The notes under the pieces were generated by a model that was not told where the DNA came from, made no database searches, and saw nothing but the letters and a program-made list of their open reading frames with translations. From Lumnitzera littorea (Eukaryota; Streptophyta; Magnoliopsida; Myrtales; Combretaceae): DNA of 64,000 nucleotides. The translations under genes were made by a program, and so were the position numbers. Of the stretch, positions 21,801-32,980 are shown one piece after another; positions within the stretch are counted from its first letter, which is position 1, and each line of letters begins with the position of its first letter. The stretch is from NCBI GenBank assembly GCA_024138015.1, contig JAMXBB010000007.1, positions 84,120,902 to 84,184,901 of the forward strand, in the 5' to 3' direction.

Positions 21801-21879
21801 TGAGAATAAAAAACATTTGCAACTATAATTGAATGCAATGAATTAATGAAGTTCTTAGCATTTGATTGTCTTCCTTTAT

Positions 21880-22330
21880 TAAGCTCCTAATCTTGGGTTA
21901 ATTTTCATCCCTAAGCTTTGCCCAAGTTGATCCTTACACTAACGACACAGGTACCCTCATAAGGCATCTATTTACATCGAGCCCCTGATCTTGGGTTAAT
22001 TTTCATCCCTAAGCTTCACCTAAGTTAGTCCTTACACTAATGATGCGAGTATCCTCATAGGGTATTGATTTACATCGAACCCCTCATCTTAGGTCAATTT
22101 TCATCCTCAAGTTTCACCCAAGTTAGTCTTTACACTAACAATGCAAGCATCATCTTAGGGCTCCAATCTACATTGATATCCTAATCTTGGGTTGATTTTC
22201 ATCTCTAAGCTTACCGTAAGTCATTCCTCACTCAATCCCCATCATTAAGTTGATATGTCCCTGAGCTTCACCTAAGTTAGTGCTTGCACATATTGCACGA
22301 GTGCTTCACTTGGGTGTTAATCAACTTAAT
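21880..22330 (+). repeat. 3' tandem array of the Tat element, about 99 bp unit, 3.5 copies
   Basis: The unit begins 'cctgatcttgggttaatttt', continues 'catccctaagcttcacc', 'aagttagtccttacactaa' and ends near 'tttacatcga'. Copies start near 21883, 21982, 22081 and 22180, the last fading out by about 22330. It lies directly after integrase. Its sequence is unrelated to the Ogre-like arrays at 6080-7440 and 49020-49830. Confidence 0.88.
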
Positions 22331-24050
22331 GCTCCTAAGCACAAGCCAATCTATCATCTGCGATCACTTATCCATGTAAGAATGCTCCCATAACAGTTAT
22401 TGAAGTAAAATTAAATAGCAAAAGTTAGAGAAAAAGCAAATTAGTTGGCGAAGTGATGATTGAAAGCATAAGGAATTTATTTCATTGATCAAATGGAGTA
22501 TAAAGTTTCATAAGTCATCATATTGAGCCTACCTACATCAAAAAGAAAAAAAATACAATCACATCCTATGCTAAAGTTACTCGCTTTGCTTGAACAGCTA
22601 TTCTTGGCTTCGACTTGACTCCATGCTTTAGGAATTCTATCCTAAGAGGAACTCATCTTAACTTTGACTTAGCCAACTCTTACGTTGTGACTATATCCCT
22701 AATGTCCTAACTGGCTGAGCCCTAAATTACAAAGCTCTTAGTAATGCCTGACCTCCAAGTAAAGGTCCTTACTTTGCCTAGTAGAGCTACTTTTCTATAG
22801 AGGCAACAATGGAGATTACTGATCCAACTACTTCGCCCAAAGTAACAAGCTATCTAAGCCTTACTGGCAGCAAAGTAAGGTCAATCCTTCACCTAGAGCA
22901 AACTAGAAGGACTCATGAACCAAAGGACTCCTACGAGCCCTTTGACCCTCATAAGGGTGGAGAAAAGACCCCCTCTACCACTGTAGTCACTGCGGTTGCC
23001 TATACCTAACCAAGTTTATGTGGGCTAGTATGTAGAAGGAACTACCCAGAACCCTATATAGGCAAGTGCCTCGTGGTGAAGCCACCATAGACAAGTGGTA
23101 AGCTATACTGAAGCCTCCTCTCTTTCGCTCGACATCATTGGAACAAAAAGAGGGTAAGACCTCGAGATGACGTACACCTCCCAATCATTGCTTGTGATCC
23201 AACCATAGCTGCTGAGTAGTTATCTATGCCACATGATCACAACTCGAGGGAGAAGGTTCAAGACAACCGTCTCTTTAACTCGAATACACCATACCGCAAC
23301 ATTATCGCTTCAGATGTACTCATGGAAGCTCTCAAGTATACCCCACTAAAGTTGTTTAGGTAATTGGTGTGAGGAGGTAAGGACCTATGTACCCTTTATA
23401 TAGGGTCCATGAGATACCCCTAGTCATATACGTATCAATCATCATATGACCTTAAAGCATTAGGAACTAAAGCGATGCCTGTGGAATTAATGGTGGGTCG
23501 TACGAACATTAAATATCTTCTAGAAGGCACTTTACCCAAGGTACTCCACTTGTCATAGGAACTCATTACTTGAAATGAACTCCAGGGATGGATAGCATAT
23601 GTTAGAAAGAAATCTGCCCAACCAAAATCCCCCTACCAAGGAGATTTTATGATGTCATTGCAAGATTTGCTCTAGGATGCACACCTTTACTCGACATGAG
23701 CCCCCACAAGAACACAAGAGCTACTATCTACTTAGAAGAAAGAGACTTCATGACTTAATAAACATCATTGCAAAACAAGCGCACTTAGGTGAAATTAAGG
23801 ATAAGTGTGAGGTACTAGCACCTAGGGAAAACAAGTAGGTCCCCAAGGAGCAATCAGCTACTACTAAGGGAGACAAGGTACGACTAATCTCATGATTCAA
23901 CAAAACAATACATAGGGTTTTAGCTCCACCAAGACCCTCTGCAACAAAAAAGACTTAGTGAAAAAACAGTTGGAATTCGAACATATAGATACAAAATGAA
24001 GGCAAGAAAATGCAACTACAAAAAAGGCAAGCACAGGTTTGGAGAATGAC
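22331..24050 (+). other. unassigned post-pol region of the Tat element
   Basis: I do not recognise a family here. A 66-codon plus-strand frame at 22809-23009 is rich in Glu, Lys, Asp and Thr, and plus-strand segments up to about 23750 also look protein-like ('KALGTKAMPVELMVGRTNIK', near 23450-23510). The minus frame 22987-23184 overlaps it. This may be a decayed sense extra ORF or the 3' part of a second antisense transcript. A/T-rich text near 22470-22560 resembles a transcript 3' end on either strand. I cannot decide. Confidence 0.35.
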
Positions 24051-24199
24051 AACAAAACTTCATTCATAAGTTCAATAAATTACATAAACAGGGATTAGCA
24101 TCCTAGCCACCTACTAAAAGAAACGGAATAGAAGTTTATAAAACGGGTACATGTTCCCTAAGCTAACTACAAAAATTAAACAAAAACGTGAAGAGACTA

Positions 24200-26614
24200 C
24201 TAAGCATCCTTAACTTGTTGTTGTTGTTATTGCTGCTCTTGTTGCCTCTTTGGCCTTTGCTTGACTTTGTCACCACCACCCACCTACTTAAGGTCTACAT
24301 TAAGGCCACTGCTGGAAGTTCTTAATGAGTCACTTAGATAACTCGCCACTTAACCTACTCTCAGCAACAACCTCAGGTTTATCCAACCAATACCAAAAAG
24401 ATAAATCTACGTCTAACATATTCTACCGAACTTACTTCCTTAACTCCTTTGCCATGGCATAGTTGACCTTGGTAATAGCCTACTTAATTAGGGGGTCTTC
24501 TAAAGTCATGATACAAATCTCACACTTAACCTCATCGGAAAGCTCCACACCCTTTAAAGGCTTAGCCTCCCTCGTACTAAAGTCAACTCGTACCTTCTCT
24601 AGTTCTTCACCCTTAACCCTTAGCTTGGCAGCTAGCCTACCCTCCATAATCTTACTGGACTCCTTAGATTTCCTTAGCTCATCATTCAGTTGTTCAACTT
24701 AATCGAATACCTCCTTATGCCAACGTTCTTAGTCTTTAAGTGTAGTAACTAAGTCAGTATGTGTTTTTTCCTTCTCCACCAGTGCCTTGCGGAGCCTCTC
24801 TACCTCAACCCTTGCCCGCTCTCCCTTCAACAATAGAAATGAGTGGTTATAAGCTGAAATGAAGTCCAACAAGTCTTATAGCCATAAAGACAATAAAAAA
24901 TTAGTGATCCAGTTGAAAGCAAGTAATTCAATGAAAGTACATAAGCAAACTTAGTTCATTGCACCTCTTCAGCATCATTACTAAGGCTTCCAATTCATTG
25001 TAACCCACAATGAGTTGCCCAAATCATATACAAAGTTGCTTGAACCTTTGAGCGGGATGTGCAAGAATCGCTAGCCTCTTCCATGAAACCAAAGGTTTGG
25101 CATTCTTGTATTCAAGAATCTTAATAGCTACTGGAGCGGCAGTCTCAAGTGTTCACTCCAAGCTTTCCCGATCCACTTCCACTCAAGTACCTACCACCAT
25201 GGGGCTTGACTCGACTACAACGTCTCTAGCTGGTGCTCCCAAAACTACCCCTCCATTAAATGCCCTCGGGGTCACTACCGCAACACCTAAAGGCACTCCC
25301 ATCGGTACATCACCCTTGGCTCATTAAACAAACTTCAGGAAGAGTCTATTGCCTTCCTTCCTTCCTCCTAGACTTTTTTAAGGGACAACATGAGGTCTCC
25401 CCCTCCCCTTCCCTCTTAGGCTACCTCCTCTTCTTAATCCTCGTAGCATTCTCTATTTGCTTACTTTGTATAGCCAACATCTTTACTTTATGCTTATTAG
25501 ATGCTAACTTCGTAGATGCAAAATAACAAGTGAACTAGTTACAAAAACAAGCAAAAACCAAAATAAGAAACTTAAAACATTGAGGACGAGTAGCCCAATG
25601 TCCCCTACTTTAATGGCAAGGTAATGTAATGCAATAAATAAACCAACCACCCCCTTCCCCTTAGCTAAATAGAACAAGCACCTATCTCCATTGCAAACAA
25701 TGGTACCTTGCTCTTATACTTCTCACATATTAACAAAGGTTAAGTTTCTTTTAGCCCGCCAAATTTAGGAGCTCAATGCTAGCCAACAAGTCCTCTTCAC
25801 CCAAGTCTTTCAATGTCGCACCCCTAATCAAGTACCTTTACTTTGTCGGAAATTAGGCTCTAAGGCACAAATACAATAGAAGAATTCCTTCTACCCCTCC
25901 ATCTTATTGGGAGGCTTATCCATGACATTCAACCTCATACCTTAAGTAGCGATGTAAATCCACCTGTCGAGGAACCTCCTCACAAAAAAGAAATGCCTAA
26001 AAAGCTACATAGTCAGCCGCTGTAATTGCCAAACACACAGCGGCTCAAAAGCAAGCAGCTGAACCCATGCATTTGCATTCAAACTGTTTGATACAACCTT
26101 GAAATACTGAAAGAACTTGACTAGGAATTTAGAAAAAGGAAGCCATAGATTGAGCTTGAATGTCTTCACATACATCATAGTAGATCAGGCATCCCTTATG
26201 TTGTATGCTTGCTGCCTTCACCTTATCCCCCTTACCCCCTTGTAGCTCCTCCACTCGCTACCTAAGCATTGCTTCTACTGCCTGCTGGACCAATATGAGC
26301 TTCTTCTCACTTAGCACGTATGAAATATGGCAGTGTACATGCTCGTTTGTGCATGTCATCCGTAACAACTTACCAACCTTAGCCTCCTTATCATTTGGTG
26401 GATACATGTTGCATCGATGCCCCCATATACATTTTCTCCTCTCTTCCCAAGAGATTATTATCACTTTACCCTCTATAATCACCATTGCCACTTCAAGGGG
26501 AATAAGGCTACTACCCCCTATTTGGGACAGGCTCTCATAGACTTTACCTACCTCCCTTGATATAAAAGGATGATATGACTGACCTTGACTACTAGTTGTG
26601 CTTTGATCAACTAT
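24200..26614 (-). pseudogene. antisense extra ORF of the Tat element, decayed
   Basis: The minus strand holds a long decayed protein frame, antisense to pol, between the 3' array and the right LTR. Near the start it is open for over 100 codons: 'QSYHPFISREVGKVYESL', then 'VAMVIIEGKVIIISWEERRK', 'YPPNDKEAKVGKLL' and 'LSEKKLILVQQAVEAML'. Around 24700-24830 is a heptad-like, charged segment ('AEVERLRKALVEKEKTHTDL'), probably a coiled coil. Around 24450-24620 are 'RVKGEELEKVRVDF' and 'LEDPLIK'. The C-terminus is Gln-rich. At the likely start (26614) an ATA replaces ATG. Stops and at least two frameshifts break it. Function unknown. Antisense extra ORFs downstream of pol are known in Tat elements (for example Grande). 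I cannot name the family. Confidence 0.68.
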
Positions 26615-26728
26615 TACAAGAAGTTAAAAACAAACAAGGAGGAAGTTGTATTTTCCTTGTAAGACAAAATTTTAGCAGAGTCTCCCTTAAGTGAACAAGA
26701 CAAGTGAAAAGTGAAGGCCCAAGTCACT

Positions 26729-26737
26729 CTTTATATA
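26729..26737 (-). promoter_or_regulatory. TATA box for the antisense extra ORF
   Basis: The minus strand reads TATATAAAG about 115 bases upstream of the likely start of the antisense frame. The position suits a pol II promoter driving that ORF. This is an inference from sequence alone. Confidence 0.5.
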
Positions 26738-27463
26738 GATAGCTAAGAAGGCGAATGGTTTTCTCCACTCTTAAAGTATGAACCCACAATAGGATGTGCA
26801 TTATACCTTAGCCATCTATGAATTCCACTCCTTTGGCCAAGGGCCCCGATTGATCCTAGCATACGGATCCGTAACATGGCCTAATAACGAGGTCACTTTA
26901 TGTATATAACCGTTCTTTAAGAGACCATAAATGTACGTCACACTTCCTAATGACAGCCATCATGGCACATCGAGCAATGCAATGGTCATGCTAACAAAAG
27001 CAATGACTTAAAGGATGAGAAATTAGTTTGCTATGACCTAAGTAGTAAGACTAGTCTTCTAGCTAGAGGTACAGGCCTTGGTTTGCTCACATCACTTGGA
27101 TTACTCTCCTTGCACTTCGAGCACCGATGAGAGTGGAGGATAAGTGTTGATACTTAATTCTCACTTAGCCTAAGGCTCAATGATTGAAGCTTATCACAAG
27201 GCATACACCAGTGAGCATCCAAGTAAGAAACAGTTACGTACGTCGCATCGCAACTCCTTCTCTAGTCTATAGGCCCATGCTAATGAAGAATGCTAAGTTA
27301 GGGCAAGCCAAACCAATGAATGACTAAATAAATCAATCCTTAATTGATAAGAAGATGCCCACCAACCATTTAGGGTAAGCCTAAAGCATGACTCCTTCCA
27401 TCGAACATTGGTGGGCCTTTAATGAGCACTTTAACCCAATTTTTTTCTTTAGCAGCTACAACC
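26738..27463. other. Tat 3' untranslated region before right LTR
   Basis: No coding frame. It may hold the upstream promoter region of the antisense ORF. A clear polypurine tract before 27464 is not visible; 27440-27463 is pyrimidine-rich. Confidence 0.45.
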
Positions 27464-27994
27464 TGCTACAACTCATTAATGAGCATCTAACATCTATAGT
27501 ATGGTCAGTGCGCTGAATACATCTACCCCTACCAAATAACTAAACTGCAGATTTGGTGGTTCGATTAATTAAGGCATACTACCTATAGTGAAGCTTTGTC
27601 ACCCATTGCAAAGCTTGCTATCTATTGGTGACCAGTACAAACGAACCTCCGATTATCACATATCTAGGTAGATTGCATAAAAGGAACCAAGCACCAACAA
27701 GTAAGATAGGCCAATGAGATCTAACTCTTCTAAGTCCTTTTCTCTCTCTATGATTCTTAGACCCCTCCTCCCTTTCATGGGATAATAGAAGCAACATACA
27801 TGCACATCAAGCGAGTATGATCTACTTGGTCTCCAATGATTGCCTTCCCCTTTCTTGGTCCTCTTTGCTAGCTCAAGCATTGGAGGGCCCCTATGGCTTT
27901 GCCTACAGGGGGGTTTTGTAGGTATTAAGGAGTAGGAGGTAAAGCCCAATGCAATTTGACCCTACTTCTTAGTTGGTCTTCTACACAATCAACA
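27464..27994 (+). repeat. right (3') LTR of the Tat element
   Basis: 531 bp, TGCTACAACTC to ...CAATCAACA, homologous to 11834-12361. Confidence 0.93.
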
Positions 27995-27999
27995 ACAAT
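27995..27999. other. target-site duplication ACAAT (right)
   Basis: Matches 11829-11833. Confidence 0.9.
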
Positions 28000-28033
28000 A
28001 TATATATAGCACATTAGAAACGTTAATGTTACA
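28000..28033 (-). mobile_element. copia 5' LTR, distal part (split by Tat element)
   Basis: On the minus strand the text starts TGTAACATTAACG and leads through 'TATATATA' (a possible TATA box) to the TSD. The other part of the LTR is at 11768-11833. The LTR start at 28033 is inferred from a TG dinucleotide and a reasonable total length only. Confidence 0.5.
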
Positions 28034-28180
28034 TTAAAGAGATATAGAAAGTTTAAAATAACCCCATGCAAAATATAATACATGTATACATGAGAATATA
28101 TCAAAATATGTATTAATATAGTATTTCCTTAAATATAATGAAACATAGAAAATCATATTTTTTATTTAAAAATTTGATAT
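28034..28180. other. AT-rich spacer
   Basis: Nothing identifiable between the copia LTR and the next copia fragment. Confidence 0.5.
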
Positions 28181-29030
28181 GAACAAGACAAGCAAAGCTA
28201 ATGTTATCCAGGATATTGAAATTATGAGGATTCATGATGTTATCACACAAATGTAAGAATGTTTTATGGAGAAACATTTTTAGAAGTTTGGAAATCTTAA
28301 GGTGATATTAGTAAATACCTGTTATGATGTTAACTCTTAACTAAAGAAAAACATTAGAGATTCAATTGAATTGAATATGCACAAGGTTTCAGAAGTTTGA
28401 TGCACTTGATCAATTTCTCTAAACTTAATTTAGCATGTGTTGTATGTAGTATATAAAACATGCACATAACATTAATCATAATGATTAGACCATATTAGTT
28501 AAAATAATGAATTATCTAGGCCCCATGAAGTGTGGTATCTCATACAATAAATCTCCCCTTGTATTAGAAGGGTATAATAATGTAAACTAGATCTTAGATT
28601 CAAATGAGATGAAATCCATTAGTAATTTTGTGTTCTCCTTTGGAGTTGGGGTAGTACTTAGAGATCAATTAACCAATTTAGCCAAGTCTATCATTGTGTT
28701 AGAGTTTGTAGTTCTAAAATTAACTAGCACTTGACTAAGTGGTTAAGAAACTTCTTAAGAGAAATTCTATTAGATTCCATGCTTCTGCATTGTGACTATA
28801 AGGCTATAGTAGTCACTACAAAAGCAAATCATTTAATGGCAAACAAATAATTCAGGACATGAAGTAGTTGCTCAAAGATGGTGATATTTATTAACATAAA
28901 TTCAAAAGTGAATTTGGTTGATCTTCTCATGAAAATCTCGAGAAGAAAACTTGTTTACAAAACATCAACAAGAGTGTGACTTAGTCATTCAAGCCAAATT
29001 GAGATCATAAATGGCAGTAACCTAATCTAT
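28181..29030 (+). pseudogene. Ty1/copia RT C-terminus and RNase H fragment
   Basis: On the + strand, in several frames, the text follows a copia pol end: 'KFGNLKVILVNTCYDVNS' (near 28290-28345), 'WYLI' with 'SPLVLEGYNNVN' (near 28530-28590), then 'DSNEMKSISNFVFSFGVGVV' (28596-28655), which matches the copia RNase H 'D.KS.SG.VF..GG..V' signature. Further on come an 'EF...L..TS' helix, a broken 'CD...A.....' region and, near 28910-28960, 'SEFNLVD' followed by 'RRKLVYKTS'. The fragment is independent of the minus-strand copia at 9588-11833, being on the opposite strand. No LTRs were found beside it. Confidence 0.72.
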
Positions 29031-32000
29031 GTGACTAAAGATCCTATGAAATAGGTTCATATATATTAAAGTCACTTGTTAATCTCGAATAGCATTACAA
29101 GTTGATTTAGTTCCTCGCCAATGTATGCAATTGAAGCTACAATGCTAACAAAGTGAAGATGAGTGATAAGCTTTCAATAAATTTCATATCCATTATTGGC
29201 AATATATTAACTACAGGATATACTTAAAGAAATCACCTATATGAATGTAGTGTAGGGCTATTGTTGTGTGACAAGTGACAAAATAAATTAGCATTCATGA
29301 AATATTATGTTAAGAGCATGGCCATTTGTGAGCAACCATATGGTACAAGAAAATTTGAAAAAAAAAAAAAGTTAAGGTGATGATTTATGAAGAGATTTTG
29401 GTTCATAAGGTTAAACACTTTACCAACTTGTAAGTTATATCTCATTAATTTTAGATCTAATTCTAGATTCCATGCTTTACATATTGTTGAGCTCAAAATT
29501 TTTTGAAATTCTTATTTCCCTTAATTTTGATAGATGTTAAACCCTTCACCTCGTATGAATTTCTCCATAAAAATTAAGGAAAAGCTTTCTTTTTTTCAAA
29601 ACATTTATTTTTAAAATTAGAGTTGCCATTAAGAAACCTTGTAGCTATGATAGTTTTAGATCAAGAAACTGTAAATTATGATTTTCATGATTTTTCTTTT
29701 TCTCCTTTGCTATTCTTGTGTTTTTGAAGCAAACTTGACCTTATTTACAATGGTAAACTAAAGATGAGGAATAATACTGAAATCTCTATTAGATTGAGCT
29801 TCATGACATCAAGATCAATCATCATCTTCTTCTTTTTTGTTTTTATACTTCTATACAAATTAGGAGATTTAATTTGGCTTTTTAGAGTATGTAATGATCT
29901 ATTAGTCCCCTAGAACCAAATGAGATAAGAATTAATTAGTTCTTTCCTATGAAAATGAAGGGGAAGAAGAAGATTTGCATAAGGCACATAGTACATGTAT
30001 CATATGTAGAGTTAAGTGAAGTATGAAGTCTATTCGTATCCTATCCTATAGATACAGTTTCCTGAATTTTTTTATCCAAAACCTACCTTGTAGCACCTAG
30101 AAGTACCTTAGAATCTATACCATGTTAAACTTTTAAACTTTTTCTATATTCTCTTAAATTTCAACTTCACACTTTTTTATTAACTAATTTTTCTATGTTT
30201 TTTCTTTTCCATGCTCAAATATTGTTTTTCAAACATTACAATGAGCTAAAATGTTAAATGGTACTCTTTATTAGCAAAATAGTTGAATGATAAACATGTG
30301 AGGGTACATGCACAAGAGAAAAAGATACAAATTCAATAGAACTAGTAATAAATATTGTCTCTCCTGAAGTTTAAAGTTAATACTTTTAGGTTTCAGTTAT
30401 TAGCTTTAGGTTTAGGTTTTACATTGGGCTTAAGCGTTTCTTGTTAATATTAATTTAATATTCTTATTCTATTATATTTTTTTATCGAAGATAATATAAG
30501 TTTATTTTTTAATTTATTAATATATACATATATAATATATTATTAAATAAATTTTAAAGGGTATATATAAAGTATTTTGAAATTTATACCTTGTATACTT
30601 TAAAATATAGGTTTTAGGGTAGATACATGAAATGAAGATATCATCATTGATCAAGAAAGAAATCTAAAGAGAATTCGAGTAATTGCCGGTTAGCCATATA
30701 AACGTGAATTCATTCCTAAGCCTTGTACCAAGCGGGTTGAAGTACTTGAAGAGCATATTTTTTAATCCTGAAACCTACTTTCTGACTTTTAATATTTATT
30801 CGATCTAGAAGGATAAATGTTAATACCCTTTACAATAAAATTATCCACTTACCCTAATGATACGTGTCTAATTAAAAGTAAAAGTGAATGCTAAAGTGCG
30901 GATTCAAATGTTGGACTATTTTATAGAAAAGCTACACCTTAACCAACAAAACTAGGGTTGTTCTCATTTTATTTGTGACTAGAAATATTTGAAATGACGA
31001 GCTCAAAGAATCCCAAAATAAAAATGCAAGCAAAAAATGTTTCAACCTTAACCATTATCACCATAGACATACTTCAAACCGTTAAGCTAAGCCCCATTTT
31101 ACATGTATTCTTATGCCTTAAGTTGTATTTGAAATAAAATGCCCCGGAGCTAAAATGAGAAGAGGAAGTCGCAGGAGTAATGCTTAAACCTACAATTTAA
31201 CTTTCGTAGTCCTAGCTTTTTTGCTTAACTAAGCCAATGGCAGACCTAATTTTATGCCACAAAAAATAATATATATGTAGTGAACATGTTGTATTGGATT
31301 TCGGCTCCGAGTTGCAATTCACAATTTCATGTTGTGATTTTTTTTAATGATAAAACAAATAATTGCGGCATTTATGAGCAATTTTCATATATTGGCTTGA
31401 CCAAATAAATTATTTATTGCTCTAAGAGAGTAAGTAAATTGCCGGGTCAAGTTAGATTGACAACTAAAGAAAAGCCACTAGAATATTGAAAATCAAATCT
31501 TTCAAAGCCGTTCATGCAATAAAACTCCAAAATATTTTCATTTTTATTATATATATATATATATATATTTATGCTTTCTATTATTATTATTTTTTAATAA
31601 TTTTGATTTTTGACTAAAAAACTGACATGTACTAAAAACTAAACTGAATGGTGAGAATAAGATGTCTATACATATAAATCTTTTAATTGAGAAGAATATG
31701 TCGTTGAAATTTCTTTACCGCATTTTGTTTCCATTTTGTTGGAAATAATTTAATCATATAAATATGACAGTGTATGTATATATATATATATTCAGTTCCA
31801 ACAAAACCTATCTTAATTTGTAGTCTTAGGAGGTGAGTCAACAATCTCCTCCCTTTAGGCATTTAATAAATTACATGTGATTATAGTGAAATCTCTCATT
31901 ACTTACAAGGACCTTTTATTACAACACGGTAATCATGTTTTACGTTAGATAATATTGATTTGTTTTTTCTTGTTAATATTTATTACAATTGATTTTTTCA

Positions 32001-32895
32001 TTCCTGAGGCATATCTTACTGCCTCTAAATACATCATTCGTCATCACTCCAAAATACAACTGAAATCATTCCTCTCCTCTTTCATTCCTATCTTTATTTG
32101 CATCCGTACTCGCTAGGTTGATTTTCTGTCTTTCTGTTGTTCTTAATTTTCCTGCCTTGTGTTGTGAGTACAAGCAAAACAGAGGTGCTTGTGGCTAGCT
32201 GGAGGATTAGCTGCTGAACAGCTTTACAGCAATGAAAGAGGGATGAAATATTCCTTAAGAATGGTATTCGTAAAACACGGTATAAACTTAACTTATTTTC
32301 TTCGAGTTATACTAGAGACAATATCAAATTTTACTACATAAGTTAGGAATGGGATAGTATTTCCCATAAATGAAGATTAGCAAATCTTATACCCGCTATA
32401 CGTGTACAAATATCATAATAATCTGAAAAAAGTATGGTGAAAATTATAAATACAATGCAAGGGATGTGGTAGCTATTGGGAGTGGCGGATGAGATTAAGG
32501 TATGATCAAAGTAGTGGATAGTAAATATTGAAAGTAATGTTTATTAATTTAATTAGAAGATACAAAATGAGCTGTTAATGGAAGTGGGAAAAGTGACTGA
32601 CAAAAAATTTTTAAACCATTAATCATAAATATGGAGTTAAATGATAGCTGGTGACTCTTGCTAACTTAAATAATATAGATAATATATTTTTCTGGCCATG
32701 CTTAAATAATTTTTTCTTGACTTGTATACTTTGAAGTTCCAATTATCATTTAACTGTCAATGTCTCACACGTACAGATTCAAGTATTTGCAATTGTGACG
32801 ATATTGACTTGTAACATTATTTTCTTTTGGACAAATCCACAATGATACTAAATAGTCGGCAGAAAACATCATTTTCCAAACCAATAATCATTGCA
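29031..32895. other. AT-rich intergenic DNA, no gene seen
   Basis: Contains a TA microsatellite (about 31546-31567) and A/T homopolymers. A more balanced stretch about 32010-32230 has some promoter/leader character ('ctctaaatac' then CT-rich text), but no open frame or splice structure I can defend. Confidence 0.5.
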
Positions 32896-32980
32896 AAACG
32901 TTGGGTGGTTGGGGGGGCGCGTGGGGGGGGTGGGGGGTTGGTGGGGTTGGGAGAGGGGAGGCGGTGGGGCGCTGGTTGGC
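32896..32980 (+). repeat. G-rich island with G-quadruplex potential
   Basis: Within an AT-rich background the + strand carries many runs of 3-7 G, for example 'ggttgggggggcgcgtgggg' at 32908. Multiple four-run combinations with short loops are present. The overlapping ORFs (32827-33045 + and 32888-33217 -) are compositional artefacts. Confidence 0.8.

Larger units (their letters stand above)
11834..27994 (+). mobile_element. Tat-lineage Ty3/gypsy element with nested insertion and antisense ORF
   Basis: LTRs of 528 and 531 bp and an ACAAT TSD bound the element. Its parts in order are: LTR, PBS, gag, protease, (nested gypsy 14848-18868), RT, RNase H, second RNase H, integrase, 3' tandem array, an unassigned region, an antisense extra ORF, LTR. 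Without the nested insertion it is about 12.1 kb. Tat membership rests on the second RNase H, the protease style ('YNAIL' and 'RGDQA' motifs downstream) and the PBS type. All frames are broken. It lies inside the 5' LTR of an older copia element. Confidence 0.93.

Noticed and set aside
32010..32230. Possible host promoter and first exon
   Set aside because: There is a TATA-like 'ctctaaata' and CT-rich leader text, but no open frame beyond a few codons and no splice structure.
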